The notes beneath the pieces are model-generated. The model was not told where the DNA came from, ran no database searches, and saw only the letters and a program-made list of their open reading frames with translations. A stretch of 64,000 nt of DNA from Janthinobacterium sp. PAMC25594 (GTDB lineage: Bacteria > Pseudomonadota > Gammaproteobacteria > Burkholderiales > Burkholderiaceae_D), in contig NZ_CP080377.1 in the NCBI RefSeq assembly GCF_019443505.1, positions 496,001-560,000 of the forward strand, written 5' to 3'. The position numbers were made by a program, and so were the translations under genes. Shown here one piece after another: positions 44,265 through 52,619 of the stretch. Position 1 is the first letter of the stretch, and every line of letters starts with the position of its first letter.

Positions 44265-45840
44265 GCGGCAGCTCCTGCAGGCGTTGTTCGATGACGGGCA
44301 GCGCCGCCTGCAGGAAGGCGTGCAGGCGCGCGCGCGGCGGCGGCGCCAGCTCGTCGTAGGCGGCAAAGACGAGGATGTCGGCGCCATCCTGGCGCCTGCC
44401 CAGCAGCTTGGCTTGCGCCAGCAGCAGCTTGACCAGCACGGGGCGGGCCGTGACGATGCCGCCCTGGCGGTAGATGCGCCACACCAGCAGGCGTTCGCCA
44501 CCGTGCCTCAGCACGCTTTCGCGCACGGCCAGGGCGCCGCCGGCCAGGGTGATGTCTTGCACGCGTTGCGCCAGCGCCATCCAGCGCGCGCCGTATGGCG
44601 AGGACTGGTGCGTCAGCAGTTCGGCATCGCGCGCCTGGCGCGCATACCAGTGCAGCTGCAGTCCCACCGGTGCACCGTCGCCGAGTGCATACGTGGCGGC
44701 AAACCGCGCGGGCGTGCCCGCATACGGCGCCTGCCAGGCGGGTGCCGCATCGTGCAGGCGCCGCCAGGCGGGCGGATCGGGCAAGGCCAGCACAACGGGG
44801 GAACCCGGCGGCACGGCGCCGTCGTCGCGGTGACTGGCCAGCGCCAGCGCCGGCCACAGCGCCGCCAGCAGCAGGCAAGCCACGCTGGCGCGCACGACGG
44901 CGTGCCGGCTGGCCGCAGCGGCGCTGGCGCCGGGCCGGGCTGACAGGGTGGGCGCCAAGGCGGCGCGCGCCGGCGGCAATTCGCGCCAGCGCGCGGCCAG
45001 CCAGAACAGCAGCAATACCACCAGGCCGAAGAACAGCCAGCCATAGATCAGGTGGTCGACGCCCACGGCCAGGCGCATGCCGCTCAGGTGACCCAGCATC
45101 ACGATCAGGTAGGCGCGCACGCCATTGGCCAGGATGGGCACCAGCAGCGCGGCGGCCATGACGGCCAGGCGCCGCCCCGTGCTGTGGCAGTGCACATGCG
45201 CGTACAGGGCACCCAGGGCCAGCGCGGCGATCAGGTAGCGCAAGCCGCTGCACGCTTCTACCACCGACCAGTTACCGGTCGGCAGCGAAAAATTGTTGCC
45301 ATCGCGAAACACAGGTACGCCCGTCCATTGCAGCGCCGTCACCGTGAAGGCCGCCGTGAAGTCGATCAGGGGATCGAGGAAGACTTCGCCAAACGGCACG
45401 GCCAGGAACAGATACGCGAGGGGAAAGGCCAGCAGGCGCACGGCCGGCCAGCCGAGGATGGCCAGCACGCAGGCGGGCAGCATGGCCGTGGCCGCATATT
45501 GTTCCACCACGGACACGTTGGCGGCGTCGGCCAGCAGCCAGGCCAGGCCCAGCGCGCCCAGCAGCAGCAAGCCTTGCCACGACGGCTGGGGCGCCAGCGC
45601 GGCCAGGCGGGCGCGCTGGCGCCAGGCCAGCCAGCAGCTGATGGGCACGATCAGGAAGCCGTGCGCGAAGGTCTGCGAGCGCGACCACAGTTCCAGCATC
45701 GACCAGAAGGTGGCGTGGTACAGCAGCACGACGGCGGCCAGGGCCAGCAGCAGGATCGCCAGCGCTTGCTGCTGGCCCTGCGGATGCGGCAGGACGGCCA
45801 CGTCCGGCAAGCGGGCGACCTGGTCGAGCTGCAAGCTCAT
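44254..45840 (-). CDS. xrtA: exosortase A with C-terminal EpsI domain
   Basis: A 528-residue inner-membrane protein. The exosortase/archaeosortase domain (about eight helices, residues 25-290) contains the catalytic Cys197 in VVEACSGLRYL, Arg242 in LANGVRAYLIV and His263 in GVDHLIYGWLFF. From about residue 320 follows a periplasmic EpsI-type domain, with the segment VYRQGG-like region near 455. The enzyme cleaves and transfers PEP-CTERM proteins at the membrane. Its ATG at 45840 overlaps the stop of the preceding glycosyltransferase gene (ATGA); the open frame to 46398 is a shadow of that gene. No PEP-CTERM substrate is encoded in the window. Confidence 0.93.
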   Translation of the reverse strand: MSLQLDQVARLPDVAVLPHPQGQQQALAILLLALAAVVLLYHATFWSMLELWSRSQTFAHGFLIVPISCWLAWRQRARLAALAPQPSWQGLLLLGALGLAWLLADAANVSVVEQYAATAMLPACVLAILGWPAVRLLAFPLAYLFLAVPFGEVFLDPLIDFTAAFTVTALQWTGVPVFRDGNNFSLPTGNWSVVEACSGLRYLIAALALGALYAHVHCHSTGRRLAVMAAALLVPILANGVRAYLIVMLGHLSGMRLAVGVDHLIYGWLFFGLVVLLLFWLAARWRELPPARAALAPTLSARPGASAAAASRHAVVRASVACLLLAALWPALALASHRDDGAVPPGSPVVLALPDPPAWRRLHDAAPAWQAPYAGTPARFAATYALGDGAPVGLQLHWYARQARDAELLTHQSSPYGARWMALAQRVQDITLAGGALAVRESVLRHGGERLLVWRIYRQGGIVTARPVLVKLLLAQAKLLGRRQDGADILVFAAYDELAPPPRARLHAFLQAALPVIEQRLQELPHGP

Positions 45841-47138
45841 GTGGATGGCTCCCGCACGGGCTGTGTCGGCATGGCGGCAGTGCTGGCTCCCGCATCGGCC
45901 TCGGCAGCGGCCTCGGCAGGCAGACCCAGCATGGCGCCCAGGCTGCGCAGGTTGCGTTCCCAGTCGTAATCCTGCAAGACCAGCTGGCGCGCCGCCGCGC
46001 CGATGGCCGCGCCGCTGCCTTCGGTCCCGTCGCCCCGGGCGTTGCGCAGCACGCGCGCCGCATGGTGGATGAATTCGGCGTCGTCGCGCGCCAGCAGCAG
46101 TTCCAGGCCCGGCTGGGCGGCGATGCCTTCCAGCGCCTGCGGCGTGGCCAGCACGATCTTGCCCATCGCCATCGCTTCGAGCACCTTGTTTTGCACGCCG
46201 CGGGCGATGCGCAGGGGCGCCACGGCCAGCGACGCGCCGGCCAGGTAGGGCCGGATGTCGGGCACCTTGCCCGTCACCACCACGCCGGCCACCCTGCCCA
46301 GCGCCGTCACGGCGGGCACGGGCGCGCTGCCGACGATATAGAACTGCAGCTGGGGAAACTGGCGCCGCAGCGCGGGCCAGACGTGGCGCACGAACCATTG
46401 CACGGCGTCGATGTTCGGCCAGTAATCCATGGCGCCCGTAAATACCAGCGCCTGCACGCCGGGCGGATAGATTGCGCTCTGGGCCGGCATCGGCGTGAAA
46501 TACGCGGTGTCGACGCCGTTATTGACATACCCCGTCTTGCGCCGCGCCATCGGGGCGCACTGGCGGAACAGGGCCGCTTCGGCGGGCGAGACGAAGCTGG
46601 CGGCCGTGAACTGCTGGGCGATATGGCGCTCGTACTGCAGCAGCAGCTGCGCTTCGCGCCGGTACAGCAGCGACAGGGGCCAGGGCTTGCTGTCGCCGTA
46701 CTGGCGCCATTTGTCGGAATCGACGTCGACGAAATCGATCACGCGGTGCAGGGCGCGGCCCGCGCTGACGTCGATGTATTGCGCCATGGGCCCGGAAAAG
46801 GCCAGCGCGTGGCGCACCTTGCCGCTAGACAGCAAGCCATCGACCCATTGCAGCAGCCGTGCATCGCGGTAGTACTGCACGCTCATGGCCTGGCGCGACA
46901 GCAGCGCCTGCAGGGCGCGCCAGCGGGCCGTGCCGCGCCGCAATTCAATGAAGCGCGTGCTGGCACACAGGGCGGCCACGGTTTTCGCGTGCTGCCAGTC
47001 GTCGTCGTCATCGATGAAACAGCCCAGGTGCACGCGGAAATGCCGGCTCAGGTACTGCAGCATGTGCCACGAGCGTATCTTGTCGCCCTTGTTGGGCGGA
47101 TACGGCAGGCGGTGGGTGAGGAAGAGCAGTTCGCGCAT
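45837..47138 (-). CDS. exosortase A-associated glycosyltransferase (TIGR03087 type)
   Basis: A 433-residue glycosyltransferase. The beginning MRELLFLTHRLPYPPNKGDK followed by IRSWHMLQYLSRHF is diagnostic of the Daro_2409-type family limited to XrtA loci. The donor half shows LVFTGAMDYWPNIDAVQWFVRHVWP and APLRIARGVQNKVLEAMAMGKIVLATPQALEGI. The last 40 residues are Ala-rich. It is linked by ATGA overlap to xrtA and starts 15 bases after the FemAB gene. Confidence 0.92.
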   Translation of the reverse strand: MRELLFLTHRLPYPPNKGDKIRSWHMLQYLSRHFRVHLGCFIDDDDDWQHAKTVAALCASTRFIELRRGTARWRALQALLSRQAMSVQYYRDARLLQWVDGLLSSGKVRHALAFSGPMAQYIDVSAGRALHRVIDFVDVDSDKWRQYGDSKPWPLSLLYRREAQLLLQYERHIAQQFTAASFVSPAEAALFRQCAPMARRKTGYVNNGVDTAYFTPMPAQSAIYPPGVQALVFTGAMDYWPNIDAVQWFVRHVWPALRRQFPQLQFYIVGSAPVPAVTALGRVAGVVVTGKVPDIRPYLAGASLAVAPLRIARGVQNKVLEAMAMGKIVLATPQALEGIAAQPGLELLLARDDAEFIHHAARVLRNARGDGTEGSGAAIGAAARQLVLQDYDWERNLRSLGAMLGLPAEAAAEADAGASTAAMPTQPVREPST

Positions 47139-47153
47139 GGCGTGTCCCCTTCC

Positions 47154-48236
47154 TTAGCCCAGTTGCCGCACGATGTGCGGCCCCAGCAGGTTGGCCAGCG
47201 GCAGCGGCAGACGGCGCCAGGCGCGGATGAACAGCGCGTATTTGGGATTCAGTGGATTGACTTCCGGCAAGGCCTTGGCGCGCACGAGCTGGTAGGCATA
47301 CGGCAGCGGCTGCGGCGTAAAACCCCAGTTCTTCTTGAAGTCGTATGCCCCGGTCCCCAGCTTGCTGCGGCCGAAATCGAACAGGCGGTAGCCACGCGCG
47401 CTGGCGCGGCGCATCGCTTCCCAGTACATGAAGTCGTTGGCGCCCGTGCTGCGCGCCAGCGGCGTGCCGCCGCCGTAATACGGCAGCACTTCATCGCGGA
47501 AATAGAACAGCAGCACGCTGGCCTGCGCCTGCTGGCCGTGGTACACGGTGAGGATCTCGCAGGCGTCAGCAAACACCGCGCGCAGCAGGGCAAAATGGCG
47601 GCGCGCGAAGACGGGCGTGCCGAGCCGGTGCACGCTGGCCGCATAGATCGGGTAGAAGCGCTGCAAGTCATAGTCGATGGCGCTGTGCAGGCCGCCGGCC
47701 ATGGCCTTGCGCACGACGGCGCGCTGCTTGCGGGGAATCGCCAGCAAGTTCTGTTCGGCATCGGGATGCAGGGGACGGCGGAAGGTCGCGTACAGGGGTT
47801 TGTGCAGCCAGCCGCCTTGGGCATTGTCCTCTACCTCGCACCAGCGGTATTCCAGGTGCCCCACGCCGAGGCGCCGCGCCAGCGCCAGCGCCGCTTCGTC
47901 GAGGGCCAGTCGCACGGCCGGGCTGCCGCCGGCGATGCCGCCGTACACGCAAAACGGCAGCGAGACGAGGGACGAGCCGAACAAGCGGCTGCGCACATGC
48001 GCCAGCGGCAACACGGCGGCGATGCGCCCGTCCTGTTCCGCGTACAGGAAATGGCTGTCATGGTGAAAACCTTGCTGCATGATGGTGTGCCAGCCGGCGC
48101 GGTGAAAGAAGGTGGCTTCGGGACAGGTCTCGACAAAGGCATCCCAGCGCGCATGTTCGTGCGCCTGCAGGAATCGCACGGCAATGGCGGCGCTGGACGG
48201 CGCCGGATCGACAGGAAGGCTGGCCTCGTGCATCAT
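47154..48236 (-). CDS. FemAB-like GNAT protein, XrtA/PEP-CTERM-associated
   Basis: A 360-residue protein of the TIGR03019 type. Landmarks are WDAFVETCPEATFFHRAGW, LPFCVYGGIAGG, the central VHRLGTPVFARRHFALL and ending RLFDFGRSKLGTGAYDFKKNWGF. Fem-type enzymes transfer amino acids from aminoacyl-tRNA; in XrtA loci the acceptor is presumed to be the polysaccharide or its precursor. The ATG at 48236 overlaps the stop of the deacetylase gene; Met at 48233 is an alternative. Confidence 0.9.
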   Translation of the reverse strand: MMHEASLPVDPAPSSAAIAVRFLQAHEHARWDAFVETCPEATFFHRAGWHTIMQQGFHHDSHFLYAEQDGRIAAVLPLAHVRSRLFGSSLVSLPFCVYGGIAGGSPAVRLALDEAALALARRLGVGHLEYRWCEVEDNAQGGWLHKPLYATFRRPLHPDAEQNLLAIPRKQRAVVRKAMAGGLHSAIDYDLQRFYPIYAASVHRLGTPVFARRHFALLRAVFADACEILTVYHGQQAQASVLLFYFRDEVLPYYGGGTPLARSTGANDFMYWEAMRRASARGYRLFDFGRSKLGTGAYDFKKNWGFTPQPLPYAYQLVRAKALPEVNPLNPKYALFIRAWRRLPLPLANLLGPHIVRQLG

Positions 48237-49084
48237 GTGCTTTCCAAAAAAATACGGTCCATGCGGTCCCAGGGGAAGTCGCCCGTCAGGCGCGCCAGCC
48301 GCGCTTCCATGCGCCCCAGGTTCAGGTAGTGGCGAAAGCGCGTCTTCGCGCTCAGGCCCGGCGGGCGCGGCTGGCCGGGATCGAGTTCCCAGGGATGAAA
48401 ATAGAATATGCCAGCTTGCCCGTCGCGCGAATTGATGCGTCGCAAAAGCCAGCGCGACAGTGCATACGGCATCAATCTGAAGTAACCGCCGCCGCCGGCC
48501 GGCAGGTTGCGCCCGCGCAAGCGCACTGTGCTGACAGGCAATTCCAGCATGCCGTGCGGCCCCCGTGGGCGCCAGGCGAAGCGCGGTGCATCGGGCATGC
48601 CGTAATGGTCGTGGCGGATCGGATAGATGCTGGAACTGTAGCGGTAGCCCGCTTCCTGCAGCACGTCGAAGGCCCACAGGTTGGCCGCGCCGATGGAAAA
48701 GCTGGGCGCCCGATAGCCGTGCACGGGCAGCCCCGTCAACTGTTCCAGGATGGTCTTGCTGCGCCGCACATCGTCGGCGAACTGGGCGGCCGACTGGCCG
48801 CTGGCGCGCAGGTGCGCATAGCCGTGGCTGGCCACTTCGTGCCCCGCGTCGGCCACGCGGCGCAGCATGGCCGGATAGCGCTCGGCAATCCAGCCCAATG
48901 TAAAAAAAGTGGCGTGGATGCGCCGGCTTTCCAGCAGCAGCAAGATACGTTCGATATTCGCCTCGACCCGGCATTCCAGGCGGGGCCAGTCGGCGCGCGC
49001 GATGTGCGGCGCGAAGGCGGACACCTGGAAATAGTCTTCCACGTCGATGGTCAGCGCGTTGCGTAGTATGGCTGGCGGCGTCAT
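48233..49084 (-). CDS. polysaccharide deacetylase, XrtA-associated (NodB fold with DUF3473)
   Basis: A 283-residue cytoplasmic-type deacetylase. ALTIDVEDYFQVSAF at residues 10-24 gives the catalytic Asp and first metal ligand Asp; HEVASHGYAHLR provides the metal His pair; RAPSFSIG and the C-terminal FYFHPWELDP complete the site. The DUF3473 tail is typical of the exosortase A set. It should N-deacetylate the nascent polysaccharide or its lipid-linked unit. ATG at 49084 overlaps the wecB stop; the extension to 49510 is a shadow. Confidence 0.92.
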   Translation of the reverse strand: MTPPAILRNALTIDVEDYFQVSAFAPHIARADWPRLECRVEANIERILLLLESRRIHATFFTLGWIAERYPAMLRRVADAGHEVASHGYAHLRASGQSAAQFADDVRRSKTILEQLTGLPVHGYRAPSFSIGAANLWAFDVLQEAGYRYSSSIYPIRHDHYGMPDAPRFAWRPRGPHGMLELPVSTVRLRGRNLPAGGGGYFRLMPYALSRWLLRRINSRDGQAGIFYFHPWELDPGQPRPPGLSAKTRFRHYLNLGRMEARLARLTGDFPWDRMDRIFLEST

Positions 49085-50241
49085 GGCGTGCCCGGGCGCG
49101 CCGCCAGCCAGGGGGCGATGACGGCGGCGATGCGCTCGGCTGCGTGGCCATCCCACAGGGGCGGAATGCGGCCCCGCTTGCCGCCCGTCTCCAAGATGCC
49201 CCGCGCCAGCGCCAGAATGGTGGCCGGCTGCGTGCCGGCCAGGGTATTCGTGCCGGCGCGGACGGTGACGGGGCGCTCCGTATTGTCGCGCAGGGTCAGG
49301 CAAGGCACGCCCAGGGCCGTGCTTTCTTCCTGGATGCCGCCGGAATCGGTCAGCACCAGGCGCGCGCCCTGCATCAGGCCCAGCATTTCCAGGTAGCCCA
49401 GCGGCGGCAGGCAGACGATGGCCTGCCGCGCCAGCAATGGTTCCAGGCCCGCCAGACGCAAGCCTGCCAGGGTGCGCGGGTGGATGGGAAACAGCAGCGG
49501 CAGCTGGCATGACAATTGCCCAAGCGCCTGCAGCAGCGCTGCGAGTTGCGCCGGATCATCGACGTTCGACGGCCGGTGCAAGGTCAACAGGCCATACGCG
49601 GGCGGGCAGGCGTGGCCGTGGGGGCGCAGGGTGGTTTCGGGCTTGACTGCGCGCGGCAGTTGCCGCCGCAGGCTGTCGATCATGACGTTGCCCGTGAAAT
49701 GGATGCGTTCGGGGGCGATGCCTTCGCGCAGCAGGTTGTCGCGCGCGCTTTCTTCGCTGGTCAGCAGCAGGCTTGATAATTGATCCGTCAGCACGCGGTT
49801 GATTTCCTCGGGCATGCGCCGGTCGCCGCTGCGCAGGCCCGCCTCGACGTGGATCACGGGGATGTCGCGCTTGGCCGCCACCAGTGCGCACGCCAGGGTG
49901 GAATTGACGTCGCCCACCACCAGCACGCCATCGGGCGCCAGCGGCGGATGCGCGTCGAGCACGGCGTCGAAGCGGCGCATGATCTCGGCCGTCTGCTGCG
50001 CATGGTTGCCGGAGCCGACGTCGAGCGATATGTCGGGTGCGCGCAGGTCCAGATCCGTAAACAGCTGGCTATTCATGGCCGCATCGTAATGTTGGCCGGT
50101 ATGCAATAAGGTTACGCGCACGGCGGGCGCCTGGCGCGCCAGGGCGGCCAGGATGGGCGCCATCTTCATCAGGTTGGGGCGCGCGGCCACCACGCACAGC
50201 AGGTGCGCGGGCGCGGCGGACGGTAGCGAACGATCGGACAT
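49081..50241 (-). CDS. wecB: UDP-N-acetylglucosamine 2-epimerase (non-hydrolysing)
   Basis: A 386-residue enzyme. It opens with LLCVVAARPNLMKMAPILAA and has TLLHTGQHYDAAMN. Further motifs are HVEAGLRSGDRRMPEEINRVLTDQ at about 130 and DSGGIQEESTALGVPCLTLRDNTERP near 295. It converts UDP-GlcNAc to UDP-ManNAc, a precursor of ManNAc(A)-type residues. The nucleotide-sugar dehydrogenase at 62249 could oxidise this or another HexNAc nucleotide. It lies 12 bases after the outer-membrane protein gene. Confidence 0.92.
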   Translation of the reverse strand: MSDRSLPSAAPAHLLCVVAARPNLMKMAPILAALARQAPAVRVTLLHTGQHYDAAMNSQLFTDLDLRAPDISLDVGSGNHAQQTAEIMRRFDAVLDAHPPLAPDGVLVVGDVNSTLACALVAAKRDIPVIHVEAGLRSGDRRMPEEINRVLTDQLSSLLLTSEESARDNLLREGIAPERIHFTGNVMIDSLRRQLPRAVKPETTLRPHGHACPPAYGLLTLHRPSNVDDPAQLAALLQALGQLSCQLPLLFPIHPRTLAGLRLAGLEPLLARQAIVCLPPLGYLEMLGLMQGARLVLTDSGGIQEESTALGVPCLTLRDNTERPVTVRAGTNTLAGTQPATILALARGILETGGKRGRIPPLWDGHAAERIAAVIAPWLAARPGTP

Positions 50242-50253
50242 GCTGCGGCCTCC

Positions 50254-51783
50254 TTAGAATTGCATGGTGAGCGTGGCGCTGACGCCGTTTTCGCGGTAAT
50301 CGCCGCCGTAGTTGCTGGCGTGCCGCGTATGCCGCACGTCGATGCTGGCCGTCATGTTCGGCTGCAGGATGCGGCTGTAGCCGGCCGTCACGGTGATGTT
50401 GTTGTCGCGCCGGGGCACGCTCAGCGAGCGCACGCCGGCGTAGCCGGCATTGACATTCACGCTGGTGCGCGCACTGGCTTGCCAGTTCCAGCCGACGTTG
50501 GCGCCGATCTGGCGCGTGCGGTCTTCGCTGCCGAACTCCATGCCGGGCAGCAAGGCGCTGTCGATGCCGCTGGCCGTTTGCGCCGTGCGGTCGACGGCCG
50601 TGACGCCGACGACCATCGTGCTTTTGGCCGTGGCGCGCGCCATCGTCAGCTTCAGCTGCTCTTCCAGGAAATAACGGTGGCTGAAGTAATTGATGGCGCC
50701 CCGTTCCGGCCCCAGGCTGTTGGCGTAGCGCAGGAAGGCATTGATGCGCAAGCGCCTGTCGCGCGCGTTGGGAAAGATGCCGCGCCATAATTGATCGAGC
50801 AGCTGGCCCGCATCGAGGTCGCCCAGGCGCGCAAACTGCGTGGGCATGGTGGTGATGTCTTCGCTGTAGCTCAGTTGCCAGTTGGTATGGCGCTGCAGGA
50901 AGTTGGCATCGAGGCTGTAGGTGTGGCCAAAAAAGCGCTTGCCCGTGCTGAAGGCCACGCTGGTGCGCGGCGACGGCGTCCACACGCCGCCCAGCGACCA
51001 GAAACGGCCTTCCGGCGCCTTGCCGTTGCTCGAGATATAGCCTTCCTTTTCCATGCCGCCGCTGGCCGTGGCCGCCCATTTTCTGCTGAACGGATAGCGC
51101 AGGCCCACGCTGCTGCGCTGCATGCGCACGGGCGCCAGCTTGCTGTCCTGCGTGCGGCGCACATCGTGGCTGGCGTTCCAGGACCAGCCCTGGCCGCGCG
51201 GTTCGCCGCTGAGCAGCAATTCCATTTCATCGCTGTGCACGGACAGCAGATCGCCGCCGCTGGCTACCGTATTGCGCGTGTAGCGCAGCTCGGCCGTGGC
51301 CAGGCCGCGGAAGCGGTGGCGCAGGTAGGGGCTGATGCTGGTGGTGCGCACCGTGCTGGTATTGTCCGTGTCGGGCAGATCATCGATCAATTGCGGGCCG
51401 AACGGCGAGATGTTGCGCCGGCTCACGCTGGCGTTGGCATCGATGAAGAACCAGTCCTGCATCACCTCGGCGTCGGCTGCGGCGTGCAAGTCGTGGTTGT
51501 CGCTATTGCCGCGCTGCCCGGAGAGGTATTTGTGCCAGCTGTAATCGAGGTTCACGCGCAGGCGCGGGCCCGTGCCGATGAGGGCGATGGCGGGCGCGAT
51601 TTCCGTGATGAAGTCCGATTGCGCCTGGCCGGGCGGCGCGCGCGTGGCATTGTCCGTATAGCTTTCGCGCAGGCGCAGCGAGGGCTTGACCAGCCAGTCG
51701 ACAGCAAAGGCCGGCAGGGGCAGCAGCAGGGACAGCAAGGGCAGCAGCGGCAGCGGAACCCGGCGGCTAGTCGTAATAGCCAT
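50254..51783 (-). CDS. outer-membrane beta-barrel protein, PEP-CTERM system-associated (TIGR03016 type)
   Basis: A 509-residue protein with a signal peptide (residues 1-28 ending AFA) and a mature N-terminus VDWLVKPSLRLRESYTDN. Alternating amphipathic strands run throughout (RVNLDYSWHKYLSG, LRYTRNTVASGG, GLRYPFSRKWAAT), and the last residue is Phe after ATLTMQ, as for BAM-targeted barrels. It is presumed to provide or support the outer-membrane step of exopolysaccharide export. It overlaps the preceding kinase gene by 17 bases. Confidence 0.88.
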   Translation of the reverse strand: MAITTSRRVPLPLLPLLSLLLPLPAFAVDWLVKPSLRLRESYTDNATRAPPGQAQSDFITEIAPAIALIGTGPRLRVNLDYSWHKYLSGQRGNSDNHDLHAAADAEVMQDWFFIDANASVSRRNISPFGPQLIDDLPDTDNTSTVRTTSISPYLRHRFRGLATAELRYTRNTVASGGDLLSVHSDEMELLLSGEPRGQGWSWNASHDVRRTQDSKLAPVRMQRSSVGLRYPFSRKWAATASGGMEKEGYISSNGKAPEGRFWSLGGVWTPSPRTSVAFSTGKRFFGHTYSLDANFLQRHTNWQLSYSEDITTMPTQFARLGDLDAGQLLDQLWRGIFPNARDRRLRINAFLRYANSLGPERGAINYFSHRYFLEEQLKLTMARATAKSTMVVGVTAVDRTAQTASGIDSALLPGMEFGSEDRTRQIGANVGWNWQASARTSVNVNAGYAGVRSLSVPRRDNNITVTAGYSRILQPNMTASIDVRHTRHASNYGGDYRENGVSATLTMQF

Positions 51784-52600
51784 AGCCGTAGTAGTCGTTG
51801 CCGGGGAACGATTTGGTCTTGTTGTAGATCAGATGTATGTGTTCGCACGCTTCGATCTGGCGCAGCGCTTCCTTGACGGCGTGCTGGGTCGTCGTTTCCG
51901 CCTCGACCACCATCACCACCTGGCCCATCTGTCCCACCAGCGCGTGCGCTTCGCTGGTAATCAGCAAGGGCGGCGAATCGAAGACGACGACGCGGTCGCC
52001 ATAGCGGCTGGCGATCTCGGCCAGCAGGCGGCTCATGGCCCGGCTGGCCAGCAATTCCGTCGCGTGCTTGTTGCTGCGCCCGGCGGGCAGGATGCTCAGG
52101 TTGGCCACGTTGGTTTTCAGGATCACGTCCCCCATGGCCAGTTGCGGGTCGAGCAGCACGTCCATCAGCCCCGGCTCCGGCGACAGGCCCAGCACTTTCA
52201 GCACGGACGGGCGCGCCACGTCGGCATCGACCAGCAGCACCGTGATATCCATTTCCATGGCGATGCTCATGGCCAGGTTGACGGCGCAATACGTCTTGCC
52301 TTCGCCGGGCATGGCGCTGGTGACGACGATCAGGTTGCCGTGGTGGATGGCCTCGTCGCCGCTGGCGCGCGCCTGGCGCAGCAGCGGGCGCTTGATGATG
52401 CGGAAATCTTCGGCCACCGAACTGCGTCCGCCTTCCTGCGTGAGCATGCCTTGCTCCGCCAGCCAGGCCAGGTTCAGCGGGCGGTACTGGGGGTTGCCGG
52501 CCGCCGCCGCGCCATCCGCAACATCTGGACCATAGGGCACGCCGGCCTCGGCCACGCCCAGGATCGTGGGTTCCTGCTTGCCGCTGTCCTTGCTGCTCAT
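51767..52600 (-). CDS. BY-type tyrosine autokinase, XrtA-associated
   Basis: A 277-residue soluble CpsD/Wzc-like kinase. Walker A is VVTSAMPGEGKTYCAVNLA at about 105-120 and Walker A' VLLVDADVARPS at about 133, followed by the VVFDSPPLL Walker B. The C-terminal tail contains a Tyr cluster (DYYGYGYYD), the usual phosphorylation site. It partners with the chain-length protein encoded 19 bases upstream to control polymer length. Confidence 0.92.
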   Translation of the reverse strand: MSSKDSGKQEPTILGVAEAGVPYGPDVADGAAAAGNPQYRPLNLAWLAEQGMLTQEGGRSSVAEDFRIIKRPLLRQARASGDEAIHHGNLIVVTSAMPGEGKTYCAVNLAMSIAMEMDITVLLVDADVARPSVLKVLGLSPEPGLMDVLLDPQLAMGDVILKTNVANLSILPAGRSNKHATELLASRAMSRLLAEIASRYGDRVVVFDSPPLLITSEAHALVGQMGQVVMVVEAETTTQHAVKEALRQIEACEHIHLIYNKTKSFPGNDYYGYGYYD

Positions 52601-52619
52601 CGTCGCTCCCTTGGTGGCT